Source: Chaetoceros tenuissimus
Taxonomy: Eukaryota; Bacillariophyta; Thalassiosirophyceae; Chaetocerotales; Chaetocerotaceae
Assembly: GCA_021927905.1 (NCBI GenBank)
Contig: BLLK01000052.1
Span: forward strand, 2,501-66,500
Reading direction: 5' to 3'
Length of the DNA: 64,000 bases
In this document: positions 32,443-43,362 of the stretch, in pieces
Position numbering within the stretch: position 1 is the first letter of the stretch
How the letters are laid out: each line of letters begins with the position of its first letter
Position numbers and translations under genes: made by a program
The notes under the pieces: generated by a model
Database searches by the model: none
Seen by the model: only the letters and a program-made list of their open reading frames with translations
Told to the model about the DNA's origin: nothing

Positions 32443-33207
32443 ATGAGAGTGCAGACGGAGGAGTGGCGGAGATTTATTCCAGGAGTCCGGACGTACAAAG
32501 GAAAGAAGACTCTGTTTTACAACGGAGAGGAACTATGGGATGACGAGAATGATGAGTATCTTATCTACAGCAAAGAAGAGAGGCAAACTTGGGAAGTCAT
32601 CATAGTTCTTCCTGGTGTGGAAGTGATTCCTGCAAGGACTCTCAATAGTTGTACAAAAGTCAAGTCAATCATTATGAGTGATACAGTCAAAAGAATAGAG
32701 GGAGGAGCTATCTCTTTGTGTACAAGTCTTGTATTTGTAAAACTTTCCCGAAATCTAGAATTCATTGGAGAGGCTGTGTTTCTTGGCTGTCATTCTTTGC
32801 CTTACATCTTCATTCCTTCATCTTGTAGAGAGATTGGAGGTTGGACATTTCAAATGTGCACAAAGTTGATCATCCTAGTTGTTCCTCGACACACTACTCT
32901 TGGTCATAATTTGATCGGTTTGACAACGACATTGAGTGAAATATGTAAGACAAAGAATAACGAAGAAATCAATGAATGGATCCGAAATCGCCATGTTGAT
33001 GACCAGTTTGCATTACATCGAGTCTGTTCCTCAGATAATCCTCTCATGGAAGAGATTTATGAAATAGTGAAACAACAAGGTCTTGCAGCTTGGAAGAAAC
33101 CGGACTCTATCGGAATGACGCCATCCAAGTATTTAGCTGAGAACCCTTTCACAGAAATTAAAGAGGAGGAGATTATCAGACGTTACATAAATAAGATGAT
33201 GGGTTAA
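32443..33207 (+). CDS. BspA-like LRR protein, plus-strand lineage, unit 2
   Basis: 254 aa. It starts MRVQTEEWRRFIPGVRTYKG at the same place as its paralogues. Four LRR_5 repeats (LPGVEVIPARTLNSCTKVKS, TVKRIEGGAISLCTSLVFVK, NLEFIGEAVFLGCHSLPYIF, PSSCREIGGWTFQMCTKL) precede the cap INEWIRNRHVDDQFALHRVC. The linker between the repeats and cap is shorter than in the gene at 29604. The orphan fragment at 30429-30689 is closest to this gene. Confidence 0.88.
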   Translation: MRVQTEEWRRFIPGVRTYKGKKTLFYNGEELWDDENDEYLIYSKEERQTWEVIIVLPGVEVIPARTLNSCTKVKSIIMSDTVKRIEGGAISLCTSLVFVKLSRNLEFIGEAVFLGCHSLPYIFIPSSCREIGGWTFQMCTKLIILVVPRHTTLGHNLIGLTTTLSEICKTKNNEEINEWIRNRHVDDQFALHRVCSSDNPLMEEIYEIVKQQGLAAWKKPDSIGMTPSKYLAENPFTEIKEEEIIRRYINKMMG

Positions 33208-33339
33208 GTAGCATAGATAAAGGAAAACAAGGAACAAATCAAAAAGGGAAGGTAATATGAATAAAGTCATGCAAATGATGTATATACTACTTTATTAAAT
33301 CTAAAGGAATCATACATAGATCACAAACTTATATGATCT

Positions 33340-34140
33340 TCACATATATTCTTGGAAATTTAACTTCTTCGACATGTAATCTCTCACGATATCCATTTCG
33401 GATAGATCCGTATATGGATTCTCCTGTAGGTATCTAGATGGAGTTATTCCAATCTCATTCTTTTCCTTGAAAGCTTTCAATCCTTTTTCTTCAATGATGC
33501 CAAAAATTACTTCCTTGAGTGGGTTATACGACGCACAGGCTCTATGTAGTGCATATTTATCATCGGCATTGATGTTCTTGATCCAAGTGAGTAATCTTGG
33601 AGCAAATTCAGCAAGCTTTGTACCAGTAATACAATCGGGACCGAGCTCTGTGCCTCGTGGAACAACAAGATTAATCAAATTTTTGTTCCTAGCAAATGCT
33701 TTTGTGTGAACTATTCTACATCTTGGAGGTAAAAAGACGCTTGACAGCTTACAGCTGTGAAATGCACTACGTCCAACAGACTCCAAATTGACTGATAACT
33801 TGATACATGCTAGTTTTTTGCAGCGATAGAAAGCATAATCTTCAATGATAGTAACAGTATTGGCAAAGATGACGCTTTCAATGTTATAACATAATGCAAA
33901 AGTGTTTCCTTGAATAAATGTAACTCCTTCTTCAACAATTACTTGCTCCCATGTCCATCGTTCCTTTACATATTCCTGGCACTCAGGAGAAAGATAATTC
34001 ATTTTCTCTTCTTTTGTCAAGTCACTTTTTCTTAATCTTTGCCAGACGACATCGTATTCGATATAGAGATTTGCATTGAATAGATTCTTTGACCCATCAT
34101 AGAAAAGAGTCAAGAGACCGTCTACTACTTCAGTTCTCAT
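33340..34140 (-). CDS. BspA-like LRR protein, minus-strand lineage, unit 3
   Basis: 266 aa. It begins MRTEVVDGLLTLFYDGSKNL; repeats include EGVTFIQGNTFALCYNIESV, TVTIIEDYAFYRCKKLACIK and NLESVGRSAFHSC. It has a cap with DDKYALHRACASYNPLKEVI and an extra QEYM tail. The N-terminal part is nearest to the unit 2 copy, whereas the 45-130 region is nearest to unit 1 (YVKERWTWEQVIVEEGVT), which suggests exchange between copies. Head-to-head with the gene at 34657. Confidence 0.85.
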   Translation of the reverse strand: MRTEVVDGLLTLFYDGSKNLFNANLYIEYDVVWQRLRKSDLTKEEKMNYLSPECQEYVKERWTWEQVIVEEGVTFIQGNTFALCYNIESVIFANTVTIIEDYAFYRCKKLACIKLSVNLESVGRSAFHSCKLSSVFLPPRCRIVHTKAFARNKNLINLVVPRGTELGPDCITGTKLAEFAPRLLTWIKNINADDKYALHRACASYNPLKEVIFGIIEEKGLKAFKEKNEIGITPSRYLQENPYTDLSEMDIVRDYMSKKLNFQEYM

Positions 34141-34488
34141 TATTCTGTGAAATGATTAAGAGAATGCAGAAAGGATGGATGAATGAGGGCACCTTATAGA
34201 AGCACAAAAACATATTACAATAGAATCTGTCAGAACATATCATCGTGTCTCTGTAAACAGTCGAAATAATACAAAGTCACGTCCTCGATCTTGATCTTGA
34301 TCATCCCAATCGACGATTTATCAGTCGAAATACATCCAAAGGTAGCTAGCTGACTATTACTGGATAGAAATAATTCAAAGGAAGTTATAAAAGGATAATT
34401 AGCCATGATCATGAAGCATATCGAGGCAAATGTTCGTTCAAGCAAAATTGTTTTGTGTTGTTTTTTTTTGGTTTTGTGATTTTATAAA

Positions 34489-34540
34489 CGGCGGTTATCA
34501 TCGGCAGTTATTTGTTGATGTTTGGGTTCTCAAAATCTAC
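34489..34540. promoter_or_regulatory. Conserved bidirectional promoter block, LRR pair 3
   Basis: CGGCGGTTATCATCGGCAGT then TTGTTGATGTTTGGGTTCTC and AAAATCTAC. Nearly the same as the pair 1 block. The similarity extends through most of the 500-bp spacer (for example GAATCTGTCAGAA and CAGTCGAAAT on the minus-gene side). Confidence 0.6.
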
Positions 34541-34656
34541 AATTCCAACAGAAAAGATACGAGAAGTGTACTTGTAGTACTTATGTAAGGTAGAGCATCG
34601 ATGCAACACAAACTTTTCTATCTCACTGAAGATTACAACACTGCTATCGTATTAAA

Positions 34657-35446
34657 ATGAGAGTTCAGACGGAGGAGTGGCGTCGCTTTGTTCCTGGAGT
34701 GAGAATGTACAAAGGAAAGAAAACTCTCTTTTACAACGGAGAAATCCTATGGGAAGGAGATGATTTTATTACTGGTGATCCGCTCATCTACAATACTGAA
34801 GAGAGACAATCATGGGAAGTCATCATCGTATTGCCTGGAGTAGAAGTGATTCCTGAAAATAGTTTCTGTAAATGTTTCAATCTCAAGACTGTCATCATGG
34901 CGGATACAGTGAGAAGAATTGGAAATGGTACTTTCTCTTTGTGTACGAGTCTCGTATTTGTTCGATTTTCAAGAAGTTTGGAATACATTGGAAGTTATGC
35001 ATTCTTCATCTGTCCTTCTCTGTCTTCCATCTTTATACCGCCATCCTGTAGAGAGATTGGTAGCAATGCTTTTAATGGTTGTAGAAAATTGCTCATCTTG
35101 AGTGTACCTCATCACACTCAACTTGGCCAGAACAGCTTTGATTGCTGCATCTTGTTTCGATATAAACGATCATGGGCAATATCAAAATCAAGAGCAGGTT
35201 CATGAATGGGTAAAAAATGTAAACGTGGACAATCGACATGTACTTCATCGGGAATGTTCTTCGTGCACTCCAAATGTTGAATCCATTCACGAAACTGTTA
35301 GGTTAAATGGATTTAAAGTTCTTCGATTAAAGAATGCAATTGATATCAGCCCGTTGCAATACCTAGAGTCAAATCCTTTCGTAGATATAGACGAAAAAGA
35401 ATTCATGAAACAATTCATTCTTGAAATGATGGGTGAGGTTGTTTAA
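34657..35446 (+). pseudogene. BspA-like LRR gene, plus-strand lineage, unit 3, frameshifted
   Basis: The frame from ATG 34657 is normal through cap, four LRR_5 repeats and HHTQLGQN, then shifts near 35130 and ends at 35205. The expected C-terminal cap (TALIAASCFDIN ... VHEWVKNVNVDNRHVLHREC) lies in another frame up to 35446. Alignment with paralogues suggests a short deletion near GGCCAGAACAGC. It could make a truncated 182-aa protein that still holds all repeats, or it could be an assembly error. The C-terminal sequence is otherwise well kept, so the lesion is recent. Confidence 0.75.
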
Positions 35447-35534
35447 TTGCTCTACTTCATACTAATATTATAAACCTAAAAAGGATAAATTTTATTGAAC
35501 GTCATTACATATGCATATTATGCAGAAACCTACT

Positions 35535-38500
35535 TTACGTATAAGATGCTAGGAAACGATCACAGGCTTGTTCAATCTCGGCATTGTTGCACAAACTCTT
35601 CACATTCATGACTCGTCTCTCATCGCCCAACCTCTTGGCTTCGTCTAGCGCTCTCTTCCATATTTTGGCTTCCATGTACAAATCGCAACGTTCTTCTCCA
35701 TCCAATACTTTCTGAATGTACCATAATACCTCGGATGTCTCTCTTTGCTTTTTAATAGCTGCCAGTGCAAAGTATTTACTAGAGATTGGAATCTTGGTAC
35801 GTGAATCTGCCAACATTTTCATATACTTCCATTGATCACTTGCAGCAAAAGCTCTGATCTTTGTATGCCATAGACGTTTATCAGGGACTTTGAACTTTCG
35901 GGCAAGTTTATCGGCTTCATTCAAGAGTTTGTTGGCTTCGCGCAATTTGACTGCTGCATAACATAGTACATGAAAGATGGTATTGGTTACTGACGAGGTC
36001 TTGGGAGTCACATCCGGTCCATAGCTTCTTCTCAAGCGATCCTGTTCCAACATGAGTTCGACATAATCGTCTGTACATGTTTTCAAAAAGGCATTGTCCT
36101 TTGTACCCTGTGCAAATAATCTTGATGCTTCCTGTAGCCCACTAAGACGATCTTGTTCTCTTGGCAATGTAATACTACGTTTCGCCACCAACATTCCACT
36201 CGTAGCATAGTCTTTTTCTTTGTTATGGAGGTTGACAGCATGTTTGATTTCTTGCATACTTGCAAAATACCTTCCAAGTAAATTCATAGCCTCGGATGGG
36301 AACTTATTCACTACAGTCGATAAATAAACCAATTGAGCTTGATTGGCATCACGATGATTTTGAAGACATGCCTTTTCGTATTCCAACAAAACATGAAAGA
36401 TTAGATCATCATCTTTGGCCTTGGTAGCAACGGCGGCTGCATCCGAAAACAAACCGATAGAGGTTAAACCTGGAACTTTATCTGCAACATTGGTTTCCAA
36501 TGTAAGTAATAAATTGGCAACTCCATTTCTTCCCACTTTACTCGCAGCAAGTGCTACCGTTGCATATCCACCTCGATTCATGAGTGGAGACTTGACATCG
36601 GTATTCAAAATCTTGATAGCAGCATCAGTCGTCTCCGAATCACTATGATCGGTATCTGTAGCTACAAATGCAGCAGCACGTGCGGCTCTCGCATAAGCTC
36701 TCACAGCTTCATCCAATTGCAAATAGGTTGCCAAGGAGGTAGCTAATGCTGGTCGTTTCATGGCAATCAATCTTGAAATGACACCAGTAGCTTCAATGGA
36801 ATCAAATTGAGCCACAGTCATGGCAATTCCAATGGAAGGATCTCTTAGAGCATTAAGAACACGAATCTTTTTGGCAGTTTCCACAAACATGTGTGCCACT
36901 TCCGATGGTCTCATATTTCCAGCTTTCGATCGAAAGCTACCTCCCAAGATCCCTTTATTGTTGACATCCTTGTAATCAAAATGCATTCCATAACTTGCAG
37001 CTCTCAATAGTTTCTTTTGCATCTTGACATCGATTTCCTTGGAGGCAGCATCAATACAAGTTTCAATGGCATCCATGAGCATACCCGTTTTGCGAATCGC
37101 TTTGGCAGCTTCATCACTACTCGGACTGCCTTTCAAAAAAGCTTCCGAAGCATCCAATAACATGGCACTCGGTTCAATACTTCCAATCCTCATCATGGCA
37201 GCTGTATTGGGTGGAACTCTTTGTAATAACTCGACACCTTGATCGGTAACGACACGACAACAATCCATTTCTGCGGATAGATGTACATTCTGCGCATGAT
37301 ATGGAAACCTCAACCAATCCCCATACGGTCCCACCATTAAAACTCCCAAATTCTTCCAATGAAGTACGACAGAGTCTTCTCCACACCAATTCAAATCATT
37401 TGGAACTTCCGTTGAACCGTCGGACGTATCAAAATCCAAAACTTTGGTTTCAAAATTCGTCGAAATGACAGTCATGACATTCTGTAGAGTAAAACAAGCC
37501 AAAAACCTTCCATTGGGTGCAAATTTCATGTGTACAATGGGTGCCCCAATCCGTTCTTGACAATTGACATCTACTATCCCAAGTGAGGAAGCATCACAGA
37601 CTACGACACTATTGTTAGAAGTTCCCAAGAAAACTTCGGGATGTCGTGATGCTGTATGAATTCTAGGCAAGACTGCGATACTGGAATAAGTGATGTAATG
37701 CATTTTGGCATATTGACTTGTCGTCAAAGGTGTGATTAAAGCATAATAGCAACTAGTGGCTGAATCTAGTATAGGATGTAAATGTAAATCATCCTCTTGT
37801 TCCTTCACTTCTTCCCCAATACCATCGAGTGGATCATAATCTACCGCCCTAATCACTTTACTGATGGTAGCAGCAGAGAGTTTATAAGACTGACTAGAAG
37901 TTTCAGACTCATCCAACAATTCCACCAAAACAGACGTCATGTTGGCAGTCAAAACGGCTACACCACCATCATAAATGTGTGCATCGATAATTTCCATGGC
38001 ATTACCAGTTTCTTGCAATATTGGAAAAGGTGCAAAGATGAGTTTCCCACTGAGTGAATAACAAAAGAGTAATCCATCTCTTGTCAAAACTAGTAGTAGA
38101 CATCGACTTGTAAAACCAATTTTTAAAATGTCGGCTGCTGAATATTCTCTCTTACTAGAAATAGAAGGTGGAAATTCAATGGAATGAAGTAAAGATCCGG
38201 CATTTGTCATAATTTTGATATCCGTCTTGCTAAAAGCCGATGAGATTTGAGTATTACTCAATAAAGGAATAGTCACAGAAGCAATGGGACCGCCATTGGG
38301 ACAACTTGCTACTAAAGTTTGTGTGGTACTATTCATGAATTGTTTAAATTCCGATGGAGTCAAATTTGAATTGAGATTAATATTGGAGGGAAGACAAGAA
38401 AGTGTTGGAGATCCTTTGTTAGTTGATGAATTTCCCCATTTTATATTTTTGTAAAGTTCGACTCTTCTGTAGGGAAGATCGCCGAGGAATTGCCAACTTG

Positions 38501-38636
38501 ATTCAATTGGTGAAGAATCTTCTTCTTCTTCTTGCTTATGAGTGTTATTAGATGTGTTTCTTTGAGATGTGTTGTCTCCTTCATGGGACTCAAAAGAAGA
38601 CACTGATGAATCTTCTTCAAAGGGATTCGTACTCAT
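35535..38636 (-). CDS. VPS16: VPS16, core subunit of HOPS/CORVET tethering complexes
   Basis: 1,033 aa, one exon, longer than animal VPS16 (about 840). The acidic, disordered N-terminus (EEDSSVSSFESHEGD) is followed by SSWQFLGDLPYRRVELYKNI, a typical Vps16_N opening. The beta-propeller region runs to about residue 480 (ICDASSLGIVDVNCQ-like blades, FAPNGRFLACFT). The alpha-solenoid Vps16_C includes AASYGMHFDYKD, PSIGIAMTVAQFDSIEATGV and ISRLIAMKRPALATSLATYL, which are diagnostic. VPS16 scaffolds VPS33 and acts in fusion at late endosomes and vacuoles. Extra length comes from the N-terminus and inter-blade loops. Confidence 0.93.
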   Translation of the reverse strand: MSTNPFEEDSSVSSFESHEGDNTSQRNTSNNTHKQEEEEDSSPIESSWQFLGDLPYRRVELYKNIKWGNSSTNKGSPTLSCLPSNINLNSNLTPSEFKQFMNSTTQTLVASCPNGGPIASVTIPLLSNTQISSAFSKTDIKIMTNAGSLLHSIEFPPSISSKREYSAADILKIGFTSRCLLLVLTRDGLLFCYSLSGKLIFAPFPILQETGNAMEIIDAHIYDGGVAVLTANMTSVLVELLDESETSSQSYKLSAATISKVIRAVDYDPLDGIGEEVKEQEDDLHLHPILDSATSCYYALITPLTTSQYAKMHYITYSSIAVLPRIHTASRHPEVFLGTSNNSVVVCDASSLGIVDVNCQERIGAPIVHMKFAPNGRFLACFTLQNVMTVISTNFETKVLDFDTSDGSTEVPNDLNWCGEDSVVLHWKNLGVLMVGPYGDWLRFPYHAQNVHLSAEMDCCRVVTDQGVELLQRVPPNTAAMMRIGSIEPSAMLLDASEAFLKGSPSSDEAAKAIRKTGMLMDAIETCIDAASKEIDVKMQKKLLRAASYGMHFDYKDVNNKGILGGSFRSKAGNMRPSEVAHMFVETAKKIRVLNALRDPSIGIAMTVAQFDSIEATGVISRLIAMKRPALATSLATYLQLDEAVRAYARAARAAAFVATDTDHSDSETTDAAIKILNTDVKSPLMNRGGYATVALAASKVGRNGVANLLLTLETNVADKVPGLTSIGLFSDAAAVATKAKDDDLIFHVLLEYEKACLQNHRDANQAQLVYLSTVVNKFPSEAMNLLGRYFASMQEIKHAVNLHNKEKDYATSGMLVAKRSITLPREQDRLSGLQEASRLFAQGTKDNAFLKTCTDDYVELMLEQDRLRRSYGPDVTPKTSSVTNTIFHVLCYAAVKLREANKLLNEADKLARKFKVPDKRLWHTKIRAFAASDQWKYMKMLADSRTKIPISSKYFALAAIKKQRETSEVLWYIQKVLDGEERCDLYMEAKIWKRALDEAKRLGDERRVMNVKSLCNNAEIEQACDRFLASYT

Positions 38637-39123
38637 TATGGTATATTAGTAGTGTATTGAATAGAAAGGATGTAAAGAGAAGTTGTATTAGAGTCTCATA
38701 GGTAAATACTATTTGATGATGTTCTGTTAGATTCTGTTGCTTTTGTTGCTGTGTAGGGAGAGATATTTCGGCGAGAATAACGACTCTTTAACGGCACAGT
38801 CGTTTCATTTTCCCATGACTTTCTTATACATTTGTTTCATTTTCATCTAGTTATGAGTTCAATATTCATATGTATAACTTATAGCAAGCAATAATATTCA
38901 ATGGTTCATGTTTCTTAACTATGGGTTGTACATTCCATATTTCATTTTATACCAACCGTCATCATTGTTTCAAAAAGTCTTACTCTAAATGGCCTAGACT
39001 GACACAAGAGGGTGTCACGATGAAAAGAAAGAACTCTCATCTTTTTGAAAAGAACACCTATTTGGTGGAAATCAATCGATAGATATACATAAAAACATTC
39101 AATACTTGAACAATACATCAATC
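38637..39123. promoter_or_regulatory. Divergent promoter region between VPS16 and MYND genes
   Basis: 487 bp upstream of both outward-facing genes. No distinct motif or gene recognised. Confidence 0.4.
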
Positions 39124-40587
39124 ATGTTTGGAAGCAGTACAATGGTGAGACACCAGGGAGGGATGACTACCCTCAATATGCCAAACGGTGGTACAAGAGT
39201 CATTGATGATCGAACTGGAGAAGGTTTTCATATCTCTGTCTCAGGAGAAAGGCTGAGTATTGCAGATGGACTAGATTGTGCATGTGGACCTGAATTTACA
39301 AGATATGTTCGATTCTATCTTGATTCATTTCCGTATCATCACATGGGTCCAAGTAATAGAGATATTGACAATCTATGGATTGGTCGGAAATTGAAACTCA
39401 AGCTTCCATTGTTTGGAAAGAACATGAAAGGAGAGGAAGTCAGTGTCAATGCAGCTGTAGTTTCTTGGGAGGAATGGAACACTGGACGTAAGTTATATTA
39501 TGGTTTGAATGATGTGCTTTCATTATGATATCATTTTTATCATCATTTTTCTTTCTAGCATATTCCGATCGTACGGAGTGGGCAGTCATTGTGCGTGTGG
39601 AAAGAAATGGATCAAATACATTTAATGCTGGTGATTTGGTCAAATACAAAGACAACATGGCAATCATCACAAACGTCGATGATAGATTCACTGTAATAAA
39701 GTGCGATTACCACACATCTCAAGAAGTGGAGAGAGACAGCTTGGAGATTATCGAACAACTCAGATTTTATGTCGAAAAGATGGATGTACTCAATGAGGGA
39801 CGTCTTTCTATTTCAGACAAGTTTGTGTCTAATGACGATGAAATTGCGTTTGAATGGATAGATCCTCCATCTCCTTATCTTGATAAAACTTGTGGTCACG
39901 GCATTCTTGAACTTATCGATTCGACAACTTTAGAGGGTATGTATCAGAAAGTAAAGGAGTATATAAAGCAACATGTCGATGGATTGCAAAGCAATCCACT
40001 GTCTACTCCAGAGCATATAACTGAAACAGTGATTGCTTTCTTGGAAAAAGAACCTGAGTTAATCTCTGAAAGCTTCTGTAAATTTGTATGGACAATGTGC
40101 ATAGAGGCATACTTTGAATTGACATTAAATGGCACTGGCTCGAAAGATATTTTGCTAGGTTGCATCATTCTTGCAACAAATCTCAAATACAGATATTTAC
40201 CAGAAAAGAACGGCGAACAAATTGCCATCAACAAAATTTCCAAGTATATGAGAGATATTTTTTCAGAAAGAGGCATAGCTAGAGTTTTGGTGAAAGAATT
40301 GTCTTGTGATTGCACTGATGATCTGAAGAGAATATCTAAAAGGATGGAAAACATTGGCACATGCTTTGGTTGCCGCAGCCAAGAAAAGAAATCAGCATTA
40401 TTGGAATGCAGTCGATGTCGTTTTGCTAGATACTGTGGAAAAGATTGTCAAGCGTCAGACTGGTAAGTACAACATATTATATGTTGAAAATGACGCGTAT
40501 TTTTAAACTCTCACTGGTCTTTTCTACCATCGAAGGGACAAGCATAAGAAGGCATGCAAAGCTATTCGAAAGCAAACTAATATGTGA
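39124..40587 (+). CDS. MYND-type zinc finger protein
   Basis: Exons 39124-39487, 39559-40462 and 40536-40587 give 439 aa. Introns of 71 and 73 bp are GT-AG, and the second splits the Trp codon of the finger. The N-terminal half (ISVSGERLSIADGLDC, then VIVRVERNGSN...GDLVKYKDNMAI) has no family I recognise. The C-terminal MYND finger at 390-430 is complete: CFGC, CSRC, YCGKDC, then H and C in KHKKAC, giving the C-x2-C / C-x2-C / C-x3-C / H-x3-C ligand set. MYND fingers bind proline-rich peptides. The last exon encodes only 17 codons but supplies two zinc ligands. Confidence 0.88.
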
Positions 40588-40954
40588 AGAGGCAATATTG
40601 CACCAGAAGCTAGAGATGCAATGTACTTTTGAAACCATATGTATAAGCATAAGTTTTTTATAATATAAATAGTATCCTTATTGAAAAATATGATCTTCAT
40701 TATCTCGCTGGACTATTTATTCACTTCTTTGTAGCAAGATCCGTCATTGTATTTTCATTGAGCGATTTTAAATGGCCTATTATGACACAGGATAGGTGTC
40801 ACACTTTTCGTCTTTCAAGGGAGGAACAAAGGAATGATGTGTCAACCAAAGATGATGCTGGACTGAATTCACATATGAAAGTGAAAAGTGAAAAGGAACT
40901 AGTTAGAGTACAAGCAGTTCACGTATATTCATTAATCATTTCTACACTACAACA
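40588..40954. other. Intergenic region between MYND and membrane-protein genes
   Basis: 367 bp of same-strand spacer. It holds the MYND gene 3' flank and the promoter of the next gene. No gene supported. Confidence 0.4.
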
Positions 40955-41982
40955 ATGGCAATCTGGGACATTCTCGATGTAGTTGCAGCAGTTGGAACCT
41001 CTGGAGTCGGTTCTCTCATGTTTCTTTCCTTTGGCTTTCCCAACAGCATCGTCACTGTAAGTCACGAAGCAAAAGTTAGACTTGAAGTAAAATCTTTATG
41101 TCGTCATGAATTTTTTGCTTCCATTTCATGCAATCATCTATTCATTCTAACCTCTAATTCCATCTCTAGCCAATCCTATTACAAGCCGAGACTCAATTTG
41201 GTCTTTTATCACCGACACCCTTTGTAGAATATACAACAGCAGGATGCATCGGAGCATCATTCGCATTATCCGCAGCAGCGATCAACATTCATTCATTATT
41301 CATTACAAAACTCTCCAATGAAAAAGACGGTCAAAAGACATTGAGAAGAATTTTAAATCTAACCTTGTTTCTATCTTGGATGATTGCTCAAACCTATGAT
41401 GGATATTTTGACTTACACAATTTTCCATATCAGACTGGAAGTTATCTCTGGTTTTGGAATGGATTTTTCATTACATGTTGTATCGGTATTGTCATGAAAC
41501 TAAAACAAGAATCAAGTGTGATCAAGGAACTACATGATAATTTTGGGAAAGGATCGAGTATCATGGATGCCATCAATGCAGTACTATTTCTAGTTTTAGG
41601 AGTAGGACTGTACACGTCTGCTTCTATCCATTTCACATTTATGCAAATCATCACTCCAGAACTCATGACTTGTTTTGGACTCTTGGAAAATCCATTTGAA
41701 AAAGAATTTGGATATGGACTTGAAACATTTGGAAGTGGGTGTTGGGCATTATCCATTGCAATTGTCAATCTTGGTACTTTTTGTGGTGATTATGAAAATG
41801 AAGATTATAAAGACACCCGACGACTAATGAATATTATTGCTTGGTTTGGGATTGTGATTACCTTTACTCTAAATCCTGGGAGCGATTCTTTTTACAATGC
41901 TTATTTGGGTACAGCCTTGTTGATGGCTTTGATTCTCATTGTCAAGAATGTACGAAACAAGGGTGGATACAATCGACTGTAA
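40955..41982 (+). CDS. Multi-pass membrane protein of unknown family
   Basis: Exons 40955-41056 and 41170-41982 (113-bp GT-AG intron, phase 0) give 304 aa. Hydrophobic segments: near residues 10-30, after CIGASFALSAAAI, LTLFLSWMIAQ, YLWFWNGFFITCCIGIVM, AVLFLVLGVGLYTSAS, GSGCWALSIAIVNLG, IIAWFGIVITFTL and ALLMALILIV. That makes seven or eight membrane passes with short loops and no cleaved signal peptide. I do not recognise the family; no transporter or receptor signature is evident. Confidence 0.8.
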
Positions 41983-42216
41983 CTTGATGACGATGGAGAA
42001 GAATGGGATGAAGAGAATATACCAGGCTATGGCGATTGTAAATATAATGACAAACTTCTTTTATAAATCTTTCCCTTATTTTACAGTTTTTATAAATATA
42101 TGCATTATTTTCTGGCTCGAAGCAGCAATCACTTTCCTTCATCTAATGAAACGAAAGGACAAGAGTGTGTCGATTGATCTATAGTATGCAAATCTCTTGT
42201 CTCAAACTTCAACTCT

Positions 42217-42555
42217 TTACCAAACAGCTTCATATCGTCTACTTCCATTCCGTTCATATTCTTGCATTTCAATAGCCCGTATTTCATCATCATCTGCATA
42301 ATAACTCACTTCATCCATGTCTTGATGTTGACTCGCCAATAACTTTTCTTCAAAATAACTAGCGGGTAAAGCACCTACATTGACATCATGTCGATATTGC
42401 CGTATATCATCATCATCTGTCAGTTGCAAGTCTATAGATTTGATATCCATTAATCTTGGAATGGTATTGGTAGCTGATCCTCCTCGTATGGATGATGGTG
42501 CAGCTTGGACATATAGTGTTGAAGAGAGTAGGAGTAAAAGTAAAGGTATTCTCAT
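42217..42555 (-). CDS. Small acidic secreted protein, family member A
   Basis: 112 aa from ATG 42555; an in-frame TTG further upstream is not needed. The signal peptide MRIPLLLLLLSSTLYVQA is clear. The mature part has IRGGS, then DLQLTDDDDIRQYR, then ASYFEEKLLASQHQD and EVSYYADDDE. These three blocks recur in three genes at 50.7-52.9 kb: an (L-x-L)-acid-DIR block, a YFExKL block and a YYxDDD block. No Cys, so no disulphide fold. Function unknown. Confidence 0.75.
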   Translation of the reverse strand: MRIPLLLLLLSSTLYVQAAPSSIRGGSATNTIPRLMDIKSIDLQLTDDDDIRQYRHDVNVGALPASYFEEKLLASQHQDMDEVSYYADDDEIRAIEMQEYERNGSRRYEAVW

Positions 42556-42949
42556 TTTTTGAATATTCAAAAAGCAATTTTGAAACGATTGAATCGTCTA
42601 TTCCAATACCAATATATAAATAAGTAGTTAGACTCAAATGCAGTGATTAGCGAATTATAAATCTAAGTACTAAGGAAAATGGCAAAGGAGATGAAATGAA
42701 AATATTACTCAACGGTACTCGAAGGAGTGTCTGGCACAGTATTTTGGCGATAAATGACTGTGGCTAATTTAGCTATTTATTGTCTCTCCTCTCTTCCTTT
42801 CTCTTTTTGTTTTGACAGGGATGTACGACTTTTTTTGAATATTTGCATTCTACCGCTGGAAGACGACGACAAGGAGAGAAGAGTGCACCAGCTTCTCATT
42901 TTCAACGCATTAAGCAGTACAATTCATTGACCGATAAATAGATATCAAA
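42556..42949. promoter_or_regulatory. Divergent promoter region
   Basis: 394 bp between the small secreted gene (minus) and the first YDW-repeat gene (plus). A pyrimidine-rich stretch CTCTCCTCTCTTCCTTTCTC lies at about 42784-42803. No gene seen. Confidence 0.4.
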
Positions 42950-43362
42950 ATGGGATGCACACAATCTTCTGGACCTAAATATGAAGACTACGATTGGGTA
43001 GAGGTAAGATATGAAAATGATTGAGTGAAGACGAACCTATATTTACATGATGTGCGATATATTGCCTCTTTTCATGTTCGTGCGTCATTCAAATTACGAT
43101 GGTGTACTTTGAAGTTGACTTTCTTTAGTATATGCAATAGAAAAGTTATCTTGGACTTATTTCTCAACTTCTATTGTCTCTTCTTTCGTAGCTTCCAGCA
43201 AACGCGAAAAAGGCAGCAGAGACAATGGGATACAATAAAAAGAAATGGGATGGCGATAAAGGAGTTGAATATGATGATTATGATTGGGAAGAGTTGCCTG
43301 AAGAAGTAAAGAAAGCTGCAATGGTGCTTGGATATGATGAAACCACTTGGGATAAAGAATAA
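42950..43362 (+). CDS. Dually acylated YDW-repeat protein 1
   Basis: Exons 42950-43003 and 43192-43362 give 74 aa, with a 188-bp GT-AG phase-0 intron. It begins MGCTQSS: Gly2 and Cys3 fit N-myristoylation plus palmitoylation, so it should sit on a membrane's cytosolic face. The rest is a partial and a full copy of a repeat of about 42 aa: DYDWxELPxxVKxAA, then LGY, then KKWDGDKG. The first repeat is interrupted by the intron exactly before LP; the second is continuous. Too short for gene callers that require long single exons. Function unknown. Confidence 0.8.

Noticed and set aside
39106-39123. Longer N-terminus for the MYND protein
   Set aside because: The extension begins with TTG, which is not expected as a start codon in a nuclear gene; ATG 39124 is used. 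The same reasoning moved the starts of the genes at 29604, 42555, 46057, 50413 and 61860.
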